Shown here piece by piece: positions 23,901 to 34,105 of a DNA stretch of 64,000 nucleotides; position 1 is the first letter of the stretch; the number at the start of each line of letters is the position of its first letter. The translations under genes were made by a program, and so were the position numbers. Under the pieces are notes generated by a model that saw nothing but the letters and a program-made list of their open reading frames with translations, was not told the origin of the DNA and searched no databases. The DNA lies in NCBI RefSeq assembly GCF_021462225.1, contig NC_061800.1:15794749-15858748 (forward strand). The letters run 5' to 3'. The stretch is from Girardinichthys multiradiatus (taxonomy: Eukaryota > Chordata > Actinopteri > Cyprinodontiformes > Goodeidae).

Positions 23901-24511
23901 CATTGTTTGAGTCGCTATGATTAACCCTCAGGTGTCTCCTTACCCTCCAGGAATGAAATGGAGCGGCAGTTCCTGGAACTCCTCCAGTTTAATATCAACG
24001 TGCCAGCCAGTGTTTACGCCAAGTACTACTTTGACCTGCGGCAGCTGGCTGACGACAACAATCAGAACTTCTTGCTGGAGCCCCTCAACAACCAGCGTGC
24101 TCAGAAACTAGAGGTGAGCTGACCTCTAAAGACTTAGAAAGGGCATTTTGACATCTGTAGTCTGATGTTTACATGCAATCATCATTGTTATTAATGTCTT
24201 AATTATTTACTTGAGCTGTTCCCTTTTTGGGTGGACTGATATTATAACTTACAACTACACAGAAGAGAGAGCTGGTGTTTCAACTAAGTTTTTTATAGTT
24301 GGAGATTTTCCAGAGGCAATCTTTCTGCCTGAGGTTTCAACTTCAGTGACACCATTGACCTTCTTTATTTCTTTTTCTATGATTGTTTGTCCAGGCCATT
24401 TCAAGACTGTGTGAAGACAAGTACAAGGACCTGAGTAAAGTAGCAATGAGACGATCCCTCAGCGCAGACAACCTGATAGGTATACGACATTCAAACGCTG
24501 TGCTCTCATAG
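11811..24511 (+). CDS. ccnyl1: Cyclin-Y-like protein 1 (ten exons)
   Basis: Membrane-tethered cyclin of the cyclin Y family, partner of CDK14/CDK16-type kinases and linked to Wnt co-receptor phosphorylation. Exons by splice site and phase: 11811-11973, 13951-14025, 15164-15207, 16106-16206, 16574-16609, 16711-16762, 21669-21788, 22273-22439, 23951-24113, 24395-24511; 1038 nt, 345 aa, the normal length. The N-terminus MGNTVSCC has Gly2 for myristoylation and a Cys pair suited to palmitoylation. The conserved [11 protein letters not shown] and [10 protein letters not shown] segments precede the cyclin box (about residues 170-290, [20 protein letters not shown] and [20 protein letters not shown]). 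The C-terminus [15 protein letters not shown] favours CCNYL1 over CCNY, as does [10 protein letters not shown]. It sits directly downstream of creb1, as CCNYL1 does near CREB1 in mammals. The 3' half has a broken duplicate further downstream. Confidence 0.96.
12377..12925 (+). mobile_element. Degraded Tc1/mariner copy in ccnyl1 intron 1
   Basis: The sequence begins with AGTGTTTTGCAAAAGTATTC and later TGTGATAAACCAACACAAAG, the terminal repeat of a common fish Tc1-like family. Inside, readable transposase fragments ([20 protein letters not shown]) are followed by stops. The right end is missing. Confidence 0.65.
12804..12811. promoter_or_regulatory. CRE palindrome inside Tc1 relic
   Basis: Perfect TGACGTCA in ccnyl1 intron 1, within transposon-derived sequence. 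It is one of five such sites in the window. Function unknown. Confidence 0.3.
13951..14025 (+). CDS. ccnyl1: ccnyl1 exon 2
   Basis: The exon encodes [20 protein letters not shown] followed by KSQTD, a nearly invariant cyclin-Y-family segment. Acceptor TTCACAG, donor GTCAGT. Phases 1 to 1 keep the frame. Confidence 0.94.
14026..15163 (+). other. ccnyl1 intron 2, no further feature
   Basis: GT-AG intron of ordinary AT-rich sequence. I see no open frame with recognisable content and no clear repeat. Confidence 0.6.
15164..15207 (+). CDS. ccnyl1: ccnyl1 exon 3 (44 bp)
   Basis: A short exon encoding [15 protein letters not shown], corresponding to the VREKRKSNHLNHVS word of CCNYL1. Acceptor CTTGCAG, donor GTAAGT. 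The frame is kept with both neighbours. Confidence 0.92.
15208..16105 (+). other. ccnyl1 intron 3
   Basis: GT-AG intron containing an A-run (15732-15748) and a SINE fragment. Otherwise nothing recognised. Confidence 0.6.
15774..15868 (+). repeat. SINE head fragment
   Basis: TTTGAATCCTGGTTGGGGCG and CATGGAGTTTGCATGTTCTC match the B-box and body of the SINE at 4816-5174. The 3' half is absent. Confidence 0.65.
16106..16206 (+). CDS. ccnyl1: ccnyl1 exon 4
   Basis: The exon encodes [20 protein letters not shown] then [13 protein letters not shown] plus two bases of a Cys codon. It contains the conserved serines around [10 protein letters not shown] that serve as 14-3-3 / kinase sites in cyclin Y. 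Acceptor TCTCCAG, donor GTGAGA. Confidence 0.94.
16207..16573 (+). other. ccnyl1 intron 4, no further feature
   Basis: Short GT-AG intron with no recognised element. Confidence 0.6.
16574..16609 (+). CDS. ccnyl1: ccnyl1 exon 5 (36 bp)
   Basis: A very short exon completing [13 protein letters not shown]. Acceptor TCCGCAG, donor GTAGGT. Both split codons rejoin correctly. Confidence 0.92.
16711..16762 (+). CDS. ccnyl1: ccnyl1 exon 6
   Basis: The exon encodes [17 protein letters not shown]. Acceptor TTTTTAG, donor GTAAGT. It is followed by the largest intron (4.9 kb). Confidence 0.92.
16763..18184 (+). other. First part of ccnyl1 intron 6
   Basis: AT-rich intronic sequence. No repeat or exon recognised. 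Confidence 0.5.
18185..18370 (-). repeat. tRNA-derived SINE-like element
   Basis: Read on the minus strand, it has an A-box-like GCGGTAGAG word followed by CTCGACGCAGCCGGGTTTGA (B-box-like) and a CATGTCTTCCATCTCTCTTC tail. This is a tRNA-related repeat common in fish. It differs from the SINE at 4816. Confidence 0.6.
18371..20820. other. Unidentified, probably mobile-element-derived block in ccnyl1 intron 6
   Basis: About 2.4 kb with GC content and CpG frequency above the neighbouring intron. A near-palindromic GTTACAGTACGTAAC occurs near 18435. Open minus-strand frames at 19482-19847, 19711-20007 and 20336-20542 show no domain I can name. The last contains an acidic stretch ([18 protein letters not shown]). 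The character suggests a decayed retroelement polyprotein, possibly DIRS-like, but I cannot prove it. Confidence 0.35.
21669..21788 (+). CDS. ccnyl1: ccnyl1 exon 7 (cyclin box start)
   Basis: 40 codons, phase 0 to 0, [20 protein letters not shown] then [20 protein letters not shown]. Acceptor CACACAG, donor GTAAGT. An unchanged second copy exists at 50083-50202. Confidence 0.95.
21789..22272 (+). other. ccnyl1 intron 7
   Basis: GT-AG intron, no mobile element recognised. It is also present, nearly unchanged for its first 440 bp, in the downstream duplicate. Confidence 0.7.
22273..22439 (+). CDS. ccnyl1: ccnyl1 exon 8 (cyclin box core)
   Basis: The exon encodes [20 protein letters not shown] then [20 protein letters not shown] and [14 protein letters not shown], the heart of the cyclin fold. 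Acceptor TTCCAG, donor GTGAGT. Confidence 0.95.
22440..23950 (+). other. ccnyl1 intron 8
   Basis: The intron contains a short CA repeat (about 23430-23448). The interval 22904-23846 is the best preserved non-coding part of the duplication. Its open frames (for example 23085-23315) have no recognised domain and are not supported by splice logic. Confidence 0.6.
23951..24113 (+). CDS. ccnyl1: ccnyl1 exon 9
   Basis: The exon encodes [20 protein letters not shown] then [20 protein letters not shown] and the [13 protein letters not shown] helix. Acceptor CCTCCAG, donor GTGAGC. This exon is missing from the downstream duplicate. Confidence 0.95.
24395..24511 (+). CDS. ccnyl1: ccnyl1 exon 10 (last coding exon)
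   Basis: The exon encodes [20 protein letters not shown] then [18 protein letters not shown] and a TAG at 24509-24511. The C-terminal IGIRHSN word matches CCNYL1. Confidence 0.95.
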   Translation, partial: AISRLCEDKYKDLSKVAMRRSLSADNLIGIRHSNAVLS

Positions 24512-27470
24512 ACCCCCCCGCTGCTGGCCGTGACATCTCCACATCTCAGCGAACCCACAGCCGACACCAGACAAACCTACAGAGTCAAACGGGGGTTCTG
24601 CCCATCGTGAGCATGACCCGCTCATAGGAGTTTGTTACAGCTTTATTATTGCATCTTTGATGAAGCTGACATTATGGCTTCTCACCCAAATGATTGTCAG
24701 CGATTCGTTTTGCAGATTTGTTAGTTATGTCCTAACTCTCTCTACCCATAAACTGTTCAAAGTAAAGAAACAATGAAGTTTTAATTGTGACAAAAAACAG
24801 CATTAGTTAAAAACATTTAACCTGTTCCTTCTTGGTAGTTGAGGCTAGGGCTGATTAATATAATCTCCAGAAGGAATTATGTGGATCTGGACGACTGTTT
24901 AAGCTCAACTGGTGAAATTATTCAGAAGAAAACTTCAGAATGTCTGTAGAACAAAACCTGTAATATCTTTTCAACAGGACGGATCCGTTCCTCAATGTTC
25001 TTTTTATTTATCAAATAACCACATCTCTTTATCTTTAGTTTTTTACAGCCTACATTTTTCATAATTGTGTGAAATTAACATTGGAAATGTGGGTTTTTTA
25101 CTTAATTTTTACAAACAGATTTTACCGCTTTGGCTTCACACAGAGGGTAAAGTTCATGTGTTAATTGTATCCAAATATATTCACTGATTATTTATTGTAT
25201 CGCTGATCTTCAGGCATTGGTACTCAGAAAAGCTTCACAGCACTGAGAAATATTAGCTTTTTGGAACAATTTTCTGAATTTGTTCTGAAATTGGTCATTT
25301 TATCATTTTAACTGGAATAGTTAAAGAGGCATTCTTTATTACAAAGTACCTGGAAAAGTGCTAAATTACCCTTTTATTCTTTTTAAATATTTCCATGTCT
25401 TCATATATTTTAGTGGTCATGATCAACAGTTCTCCTGGCTGTCTTTAGACTAAAGTCTTTTTCTTTTGACATTTTAAATCCTGCTAGACGAGTTGTGGGG
25501 TTTTTATTTCTTGAGCCACTTAACACTGACCTTAACTTTAATATACAACTAACCTAAGTTAATAACTGTTGTTGTATTAAAAAGTAATGGAAAAAAATTC
25601 AATTATTCATTAGCTTATCTGTTCATTGGTTACAGTGTATGTATTCTTTATATGTGCAGAAATGCTAATTTATACGTGGTAAAGTAATATCTTTTTATTA
25701 TCCTTTGGTGACAGAACTTCAAATATGGAGCTCTTAACAACCACTCGAAACTGGTTATTTGATGAGTTGTCTGAACAGTTTATTGGATCAGTTAGACTGG
25801 TTTTGAAAAATGTAAGGTTTCCAAACCACTAAAACAGTATTGTTTTAATGTATTGGCGCCCCCCCCAGTCACTCTTACACATTTCTCTTGTTTTAAACAA
25901 CCCGAGTCGGCTGTCTTCACAGCCATGACCTGCAAGTTAAAGGAGTGCCAATAATTACTGTTCTAGGGTTATGCTGTTTATTTTTAACTACGGTTAGCAT
26001 GGTAAGAGGCAAGAATCGAAGACTGCAGCTTTGCCACATCAGATGGTCACACAGGGAGTGTGTGACTCTATAAAAGCCATCTTTAGTGGCTGAGATACTG
26101 AAGCTCAGAGAGTGGTGGGGACTCTGTATAATGGTAGAGAAAGAAAAGAGTCTGAGAAACTGTGGGTTAATTAAATTGCCGTCACGATTTTCAGCTGCTC
26201 TTAAATATGTTCCAGATATCATGCAGCTTGATTATTTTATCAGCAACAGAGAATAATTGTTGCTTTTCTGTTTTTAAATATAGGCAACTGGATCATGTTG
26301 TAAAGTTTTCCTATACTGTAACAATCAGAGTTTATCATGCTGTGAAAGTCTGATACCCGCCCATGCCTATTCAGTCTTATGTGGCTTAAAAAATAGACAT
26401 TCCTCTGAAAAAAGTCTGGTTATAAACTGAAGTTAAAGGAAAAAAAAAAAAAAGGATCCAAAGATACTATGTCAGCCTTTTAGAAAGATCAATGAACTGT
26501 GATCAACACAACTTTAAAATATTTCTCAAAGATCTTGATCCTAGAATTCAAATTAGAGAGAAATGAAGGATAACTTTATTTCCCTACCAAGACTTTACGC
26601 AGTACAATTAATTTGGATTTATATAAAATTTCACTTTTGATACTTTTAAATTTTATTATTTCTTTCTGTCTGAACTGAGGAAGTCTTACAACACAGGATC
26701 TGACCTCTAATGCACTGTTAATGGAGACTGTGGACGTAAACAAGGTTCCAGTCAGCTGTTGTGTTTCAGGAACCAGGAGTGCCAGTGTTGGGATGTTGTA
26801 ACGCCATCTGTACATGTGTACCTTAGGATGATCAAATGCTACTGATTATAGACCAGTACTGCTGGTGGGGGGTCCCCCTACTGTCCAGCTTTGGTTTTAA
26901 ACCCCTCAGATCTCACCATCATCAGAAATCTCCCAACCCTTGTTTAAAAACCCAACATAGATACAAAGGGAACAAAAGACTGATGGACAACCCTCTCCTT
27001 TTTGCTTACTATGTAGGCTACTAGCTGTGAAATTATTATTTTTAATGAAAAGAAGAATTTGCAAATGGAGTATTTTAAATAAACACTAATCATGTGACAA
27101 AGAAGTGGTGTGGTGGTTAATTCTACTTTATAGGCTCAAACTGTCAAGGATGTAATCTATGATGGATAATTGGTGTAAGCCATCTGGTCCCAGTTACAAC
27201 AGCAGCAAATATAACATTTATTGTATCTTGGTTATTTAAAAAAGTACTTTGAGCTATGGTGGAACTCTGGAAGTTTGCTCATGTTCAAATGTGTTTTAAC
27301 AAAGTTTTAACCCTTCAAAACCAAACTGAGGGCCAGCCCAATGGTTTACTGTTCAGATTCTGAATGATAGCTACACACATTATACATAATCTATAATACC
27401 TTACTGTAAAATCACTCTGCTTTATGTTCACAAACAGCTTCTGTTCTAGCTGTTAAAATAATTTGTTGAA
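24512..27470 (+). other. ccnyl1 3' UTR and downstream sequence
   Basis: AT-rich, no coding sequence recognised. Candidate AATAAA signals include 27078-27083, but the true transcript end is unknown. An A-run occurs near 26440-26453. The part up to about 26060 is represented in the downstream duplicate. Confidence 0.45.
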
Positions 27471-27479
27471 AGATGCTGA

Positions 27480-28920
27480 TTGGAAACAGTGTTTGACAAC
27501 TATCAGCCCATCCTGAGCATCCAGATGTTCTATTCTGGTCTGAAAAGGTGCACAAGCAACATAACTGCAGCCTTGAGAGATTTCAGAATCAAAGCCCATT
27601 GAAGAGTTTGGAGGAGATTCACAAGGAGTGGACTGCAGTTGGAGACCAAACCTCAAGAGCCACCAAACACAGACTTATCCAGGACATGGGCTACAAATGT
27701 CACATTATTCATGTCAAGGCATTCCTGAACCAGAAACAACAATAGAAGCCTCTTACCTAATTCATGTTTGGGCTCATTGGGGTTGGGACTTTCATTCTGT
27801 GGCGGCTCTGGTTGGCGGGATAGTTTGGACCATGTAGACTCCTCTTGTACATGGCCCCCTCTCCGGATGAGGATGGGGTTCGTTGGGGACTGGGGTCGCT
27901 CAGGTTCAGGCACGAGACCGGGCAAGCCTGGACCAGTTCAGGTGCTGGGGCGGTCTGCCTGTCTCCCCCCCGGAGGAAAGGGGACCACCTCCTGGGTTCG
28001 GGGGCTGGTTGCCCCTATGGGGTATCAGCACCTGGACCTGGGAGTATACAGTATGTATGGGGAGTGTGAGTGAGTGTATGACGTCCATTGTTGTTTGTCT
28101 TTACGTTGGGTGCATGGGTGTGAGTGTTTTTATGTGTACGCATGAGGGTAGGAATGTGTGATTGTGACTGTGTGCCTGTTTTTTGTGTCAGGTGGGGCCT
28201 ATTCCCGCCCCACCACACTACCTGCCGGTGTACTTGTGGTTCTCGGTATCCACGGCTGGGTGCTTTGGTGTGAGCTGGCTCACTCCTGGTGTCTGCTTGA
28301 CAGGGCCTGGCCCCCTGGACTCTGCCGGTCCTCTGCTTGGGGGGTGGTGTGTCCCGGGGTCTCAGGTCTCTGGGTCCATGGCTGGATCTGCTCGGGCGTA
28401 GACGGCTGCCGGCGGGGCCTGTGGGCTCGTTGCTGCAGCTCCCTGGGGCTTCTGCACTGTGGCTGCTGAGTGGTACCCCTGGTACTCTGCGTTCATAAGT
28501 ACCGTGCACTTTTTGGTAAACAGCTGTTAATATGAACGTTTCTGCAGGTGTAGAAGCAAGCAGGGTGTTATCTTGTATTCTCTTCATCCTTCTTTCTTTC
28601 CTCCATTCTTTTCTCCTTCTCTCCCCTTTTCCTTTTTGGGCTTTTTCTTGGCACTCAGACAACAATTCTGAGCGCTACTCTGCTGGACAGGACACAGTTA
28701 AAAAAAAACAAAAAAAAACGGAAGCATCTTATCTGGGCTAAGGAGAAAGTCTTCTTTTTGGATGAAAGTAAAGTTTGCATTTAATTTGATATCAAGAACC
28801 AAGTCTGAAAGTAGTGGTCAGGCACAGAATCTACATTGCTGAAAGTTCAGAGTGAAGTTCCTGACCAACTGTTGAGTGTACTAAAATCAGCCTGTGGTAT
28901 TATGTAATATTCAAATTCTC
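27480..28920 (+). mobile_element. Tc1-like relic split by a retroelement 3' end
   Basis: Two transposase pieces are readable. SPLKSLEEIHKEWTAVGDQT, then TKHRLIQDMGYKCHI (27590-27745), is the second DNA-binding subdomain. Beyond the insertion, LIWAKEKVFFLDESKVCI (28727-28795) contains the first catalytic Asp. The second piece is followed by stops. It is related to, but clearly different from, the A-family copies. Confidence 0.72.
27756..28720 (+). mobile_element. A-tailed non-LTR retrotransposon 3' end inserted in Tc1 relic
   Basis: About 965 bp of G-rich, CpG-containing sequence ending in an A-rich tail (28699-28718). It is flanked by a target-site duplication GAAGCCTCTTA (27745-27755) and GAAGCATCTTA (28721-28731), one mismatch. 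Composition resembles the G-rich 3' UTR after the L1-like relic at 55430-55860. I infer an L1-type 3' UTR, 5' truncated. The long frames here (for example 28015-28665 minus) are compositional. Confidence 0.65.
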
Positions 28921-29413
28921 AGTGAAACTGAACTTTGGGTTTCATTAGCTGGAAGCTATAATCATCAAAAATCTAAAATAATCTTAAAATGTATCACTGT
29001 GTAATAAATCTATATAATGTCAACTTTTAATTTAATGTTTTGACTACATCCTAATTTCCTAATGCGTCTGCAATTATGCAGCATCCAAACACCTTATGAG
29101 CTCTGAATGCAAATAACAGAGGTAGTGAACAAATGATCAAATCAATCTCTTTATCTCAGTATATGTGTGTGGGGGGATGTTGGGGTCGGGGGTTAAGGCC
29201 AGTATTTCTGTTTCATTATTGCCCTATGTGTAGTTTCTGATTGATCAAATTATATATTTTGGTGGAGTCTACACAATGAGTTGTGAATATGACTGAAGAG
29301 TAGTTACTTTTATTTCTGTTAAAACCCCTTTTAGTACTTCACTTACTTCACGTACTTAGAAAGCTCAACAGAAACAGAACGTGACCTGGAAAAAGACATT
29401 GTGGTTGTTGATG
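28921..29413. other. Unannotated sequence
   Basis: No recognised element between the Tc1 relic and copy A2. A G-rich run lies at 29169-29195. Confidence 0.5.
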
Positions 29414-29440
29414 TACAGGTCCTTCTCAAAATATTAGCAT

Positions 29441-29642
29441 GTTCGTTCGTTCGTTCGTTCGTCGTCTTCCGCTTATTCAGGACCGGGTCGCGGGGGCAGC
29501 AGACTCAGCAGAGACGCCCAGACGTCCCTCTCTCCAGACACCTCCTCCAGTTCCTCCAAGGGGAGCCCGAGGCGTTCCCAGGCCAGCCGAGAGACATAGT
29601 CCCTCCAGCGTGTCCTGGGCCGTCCCCTGGGCCTCCTCCCAG
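29441..29642 (-). mobile_element. Short 3' end of a LINE inserted in copy A2
   Basis: 202 bp flanked by TTAGCAT on both sides (29434-29440, 29643-29649). It has a GTTC/TTCG tandem tail at its left and the body word CGAGGCGTTCCCAGGCCAGC, a widespread fish LINE 3' end (RTE/Expander-like by memory). The tail at the left shows the element is on the minus strand. Confidence 0.7.
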
Positions 29643-29901
29643 TTAGCATATTGTGATAAAGTTCATTATTTTCCATAATGTCATGATGAAAATTTAACAT
29701 TCATATATTTTAGATTCATTGCACACTAACTGAAATATTTCAGATCTTTTATTGTCTTAATACGGATGATTTTGGCATACAGCTCATGAAAACCCAAAAT
29801 TCCTATCTCACAAAATTAGCATATTTCATCCAACCAATAAAAGAAAAGTGTTTTTAATACAAAAAACGTCAACCTTCAAATAATCATGTACAGTTATGCA
29901 C

Positions 29902-30668
29902 TCAATACTTGGTCGGGAATTCTTTTGCAGAAATGACTGCTTCAATGCGGCGTGGCATGGAGGCAATCAGCCTGTGGCACTGCTGAGGTCTTATGGAGGC
30001 CCAGGATGCTTCGATAGCGGCCTTTAGCTCATCCAGAGTGTTGGGTCTTGAGTCTCTCAACGTTCTCTTCACAATATCCCACAGATTCTCTATGGGGTTC
30101 AGGTCAGGAGAGTTGGCAGGCCAATTGAGCACAGTGATACCATGGTCGGTAAACCATTTACCAGTAGTTTTGGCTCTGTGAGCAGGTGCCAGGTCGTGCT
30201 GAATTGCATGCAGAATTTGCTTTCATCCGAAAAAAGTACTTTGGACCACTGAGCAACAGTCCAGTGCTGCTTCTCTGTAGCCCAGGTCAGGCGCTTCTGC
30301 CGCTGTTTCTGGTTCAAAAGTGGCTTGACCTGGGGAATGCGGCACCTGTAGCCCATTTCCTGCACACGCCTGTGCACGGTGGCTCTGGATGTTTCTACTC
30401 CAGACTCAGTCCACTGCTTCCGCAGGTCCCCCAAGGTCTGGAATCGGCCCTTCTCCACAATCTTCCTCAGGGTCCGGTCACCTCTTCTCGTTGTGCAGCG
30501 TTTTCTGCCACACTTTTTCCTTCCCACAGACTTCCCACTGAAGTGCCTTGATACAGCACTCTGGGAACAGCCTATTCATTCAGAAATTTCTTTCTGTGTC
30601 TTACCCTCTTGCTTGAGGGTGTCAATAGTGGCCTTCTGGACAGCAGTCAGGTCGGCAGTCTTACCCAT
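29902..30668 (-). pseudogene. Broken Tc1 transposase, copy A2
   Basis: The start codon is at 30666-30668. The frame stops at codon 31 (TGA), then continues as an open stretch 30099-30527 that runs out of frame across the internal deletion. The C-terminal part with SPDLNPIENLW is intact in 29902-30132. It cannot make active enzyme. Confidence 0.88.
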
Positions 30669-30996
30669 GATTGGGGTTTTGAGTGATGAACCAGGCTGGG
30701 AGTTTTAAAGGCCTCAGGAATCTTTTGCAGGTGTTTAGAGTTAACTCGTTGATTCAGATGATTAGGTTCATAGCTCGTTTAGAGACCCTTTTAATGATAT
30801 GCTAATTTTGTGAGATAGGGATTTTGGGTTTTCATGAGCTGTATGCCAAAATCATCCGTATTAAGACAATAAAAGACCTGAAATATTTCAGTTAGTGTGC
30901 AATGAATCTAAAATAAATGAATGTTAAATTTTCATCATGACATTATGGAAAATAATGAACTTTATCACAATATGCTAATATTTTGAGAAGGACCTG

Positions 30997-31201
30997 TATG
31001 TTTCAACAAGCCATGGCAGGAACATGGTTTCTAAACTCTGAAATTTATGAGTAATATTACAGTATCAACTCTGCTAATGTCAGAATATTTCAGAAATGTT
31101 CAAAGTGGCTTTTTTTTAAATGGAAACATTTTTTATTTAAAAGGAACATGTGCTTTTAAATCCTTTCTTTTCGCACTTAAATCATTCAGTTGTGGTCTAT
31201 A
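30997..31201. other. Spacer between inverted Tc1 copies A2 and A3
   Basis: About 200 bp of AT-rich sequence, no feature. It is the loop of a large inverted repeat. Confidence 0.6.
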
Positions 31202-32809
31202 CAGGTCCTTCTCAAAACATTAGCATATTGTGATAAAGTTCATTATTTTCCATAATGTCATGATGAAAATTTAACATTCATATATTTTAGATTCATTGCA
31301 CACTAACTGAAATATTTCAGGTCTTTTATTGTCTTAATATGGATGATTTTGGCATACAGCTCATGAAAACCCAAAATTCCTATCTCACAAAATTAGCATA
31401 TCATTAAAAGGGTCTCTAAATGAGCTATGAACCTAATCATCTGAATCAACGAGTTAACTCTAAACACCTGCAAAAGATTCCTGAGGCCTTTAAAACTCCC
31501 AGCCTGGTTCATCACTCAAAACCCCAATCATGGGTAAGACTGCCGACCTGACTGCTGTCCAGAAGGCCACTATTGACACCCTCAAGCAAGAGGGTAAGAC
31601 ACAGAAAGAAATTTCTGAATGAATAGGCTGTTCCCAGAGTGCTGTATCAAGGCACTTCAGTGGGAAGTCTGTGGGAAGGAAAAAGTGTAGCAGAAAACGC
31701 TGCACAATGAGAAGAGGTGACCGGACCCTGAGGAAGATTGTGGAGAAGGGCCGATTCCAGACCTTGGGGGACCTGCGGAAGCAGTGGACTGAGTCTGGAG
31801 TAGAAACATCCAGAGCCACCGTGCACAGGCATGTGCAGGAAATGGGCTACAGGTGCCGCATTCCCCAGGTCAAGCCACTTTTGAACCAGAAACAGCGGCA
31901 GAAGCGCCTGACCTGGGCTACAGAGAAGCAGCACTGGACTGTTGCTCAGTTGTCCAAAGTACTTTTTTCGGATGAAAGCAAATTCTGCATGTCATTCGGA
32001 AATCAAGGTGCCAGAGTCTGGAGGAAGACTGGGGAGAAGGAAATGCCAAAATGCCAGAAGTCCAGTGTCAAGTACCCACAGTCAGTGATGGTCTGGGGTG
32101 CCGTGTCAGCTGCTGGTGTTGGTCCACTGTGTTTTATCAAGGGCAGGGTCAATGCAGCTAGCTATCAGGAGATTTTGGAGCACTTCATGCTTCCATCTGC
32201 TGAAAAGCTTTATGGAGATGAAGATTTCATTTTTCAGCACGACCTGGCACCTGCTCACAGTGCCAAAACCACTGGTAAATGGTTTACTGACCATGGTATC
32301 ACTGTGCTCAATTGGCCTGCCAACTCTCCTGACCTGAACCCCATAGAGAATCTGTGGGATATTGTGAAGAGAACGTTGAGAGACTCAAGACCCAACACTC
32401 TGGATGAGCTAAAGGCCGCTATCGAAGCATCCTGGGCCTCCATAAGACCTCAGCAGTGCCACAGGCTGATTGCCTCCATGCCACGCCGCATTGAAGCAGT
32501 CATTTCTGCAAAAGGATTCCCGACCAAGTATTGAGTGCATAACTGTACATGATTATTTGAAGGTTGACGTTTTTTGTATTAAAAACACTTTTCTTTTATT
32601 GGTCGGATGAAATATGCTAATTTTGTGAGATAGGAATTTTGGGTTTTCATGAGCTGTATGCCAAAATCATCCGTATTAAGACAATAAAAGACCTGAAATA
32701 TTTCAGTTAGTGTGCAATGAATCTAAAATATATGAATGTTAAATTTTCACCATGACATTATGGAAAATAATAAACTATCACAATATGCTAATATTTTGAG
32801 AAGGACCTG
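31202..32809 (+). mobile_element. Tc1-family copy A3
   Basis: Full length (1608 bp), both long terminal repeats present, TA on both sides (31200-31201, 32810-32811). It is opposite in orientation to A2, 205 bp away. Confidence 0.93.
31530..32534 (+). pseudogene. Tc1 transposase, copy A3, one nonsense codon
   Basis: The frame from ATG 31530 has TGA at codon 31 (31620-31622), where A1 and A4 have CGA. The rest is open to 32534 with LFSDE, FQHDLAPAH and SPDLNPIENLW all kept. Restart at an internal Met (31671) would lose the first helix-turn-helix. CGA to TGA is a typical methyl-CpG decay change. Confidence 0.88.
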
Positions 32810-32811
32810 TA

Positions 32812-33300
32812 GCTCCACAGGCTCCTCTTTTACCTGTTCTAAGGTGCGTCTGAGAGCAACTCCCTTTGGTGCGGTCTTTTTAAATGCCATTGATGCACTC
32901 CACACCCCACCCCCCTCGATGTAAAGGAGCGCTGCCATTTAATCCTGTTCGGCCATTTTTTTAAAACAGATACGATTATCTAGTGGCGCAGAGACAATGC
33001 AAAACTGTTAATGTAATACAGTTTTTGTTGATTGTTTACACCAAAAAGTGGTACTTGAGACACAATGACCACAACATGCAACTCATGCACCTACCCCTTG
33101 AACCAGTTCTGCTGACCTACAAACACAATTCCTGCTCTTCTCTATAGATGTAGTTCTGAAACACACTTTTGTCAAAACACTACAATCAATTCTCATAAAT
33201 TTAACACAATTTTCATGAGGAAAATGTCGTGTTTTCACACAGGGAACACACTGTTATTCAAAATTCTAAAAGCAATTGCCCGACTTTGCACACAACTCAT
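32812..33300. other. Unannotated sequence, possible left end of a DDE_3 transposon
   Basis: No open frame. The later part (from about 33130) may be the terminal region of the transposon whose transposase pieces start near 33430. Its boundary is not visible. Confidence 0.35.
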
Positions 33301-34105
33301 AATTTCAGTTCTACAATTAGCAATCTGAGCTTGAGAAGAAAAGGGCCACAGGTGAGACCTTCTGTTTTAGTGTAATGGAGGCCAACATTGGAAACATAGT
33401 GAGAGTAAGAGGAGGAGGATGGGCAGGACAAAGAGTGATAGTAAGAAGAGGAAGAGATTCGAGCCACTTTAGTTGACCATGTGGTCAACCATGGTCTAAC
33501 AATAAGGGAGGCTGGGCAAAGAGTACAGCCAAACTTGAACAGCTACACTGTGGCATCCATCATCTGGACTTTCCGAAATGAGAATAGGTAAGAAGTTTAC
33601 TTTCACTAGGAAATTGCTGTACTGCTTATCAATACAGTACTCAATTATACAGTTTGACAGTATTGCTTGTAGACTGTTCTGTACGACTGTAAAAATAAAA
33701 TATGATTCAAGCATTTGGGAATTGTATTCCTACTTTGTATTCCTGCTCAGTATTTACAGTATTTTACCACTTATATTGCGGAACTGAAAGAATACCAACA
33801 CAAGGTGGTTGGGAACGTTTTCTGAACTCCTGAAACTGCAATTATAGACATGGTACTAAAAAATAATGCCATAGCATTACAGCAAATGCAAAGATAATTG
33901 AAAACAATTAATTATTTCAAAATATTGATAGGGTAAGCTTATCAACATTGGACTGTGTCTTGCGCATAAATAATCTGAGGATGAAGCACGTTTACAGGGT
34001 GCCATTTGAACGCAATGCAGAAAAAATCAAAGAATTGCAATATCTATGTGCAAGTAGGTTCCATACAATCTCACGATTAATGTAAACTCTCGACACTATA
34101 AATTA

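Larger units (their letters stand above)
20822..26090 (+). repeat. Parent block of a local segmental duplication
   Basis: The interval from intron 6 of ccnyl1 through its 3' flank is repeated in pieces, same orientation, at 49380-50790, 56370-57852 and 62917-63890. Within it, 21250-22230 and 22904-24980 match almost base for base. The two ends (20822-21250 and 25174-26060) match with many substitutions and indels. Confidence 0.9.
29416..30996 (-). mobile_element. Tc1-family copy A2 (damaged, carrying an insertion)
   Basis: Same family as A1, with TA on both sides. It is damaged three ways. About 240 bp inside the transposase are deleted at about 30205, removing the segment between the first catalytic Asp and the LAPAH region. 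A 202-bp retroelement end sits in its left terminal repeat. The Arg codon at transposase position 31 has become TGA, a change it shares with copy A3. Confidence 0.92.

Noticed and set aside
28015..28665. A 216-codon minus-strand frame, the longest non-transposase frame in the area
   Set aside because: It lies in a GC-rich, low-complexity retroelement 3' end, is rich in Pro, Arg and Thr-His repeats, and shows no domain. It is compositional.
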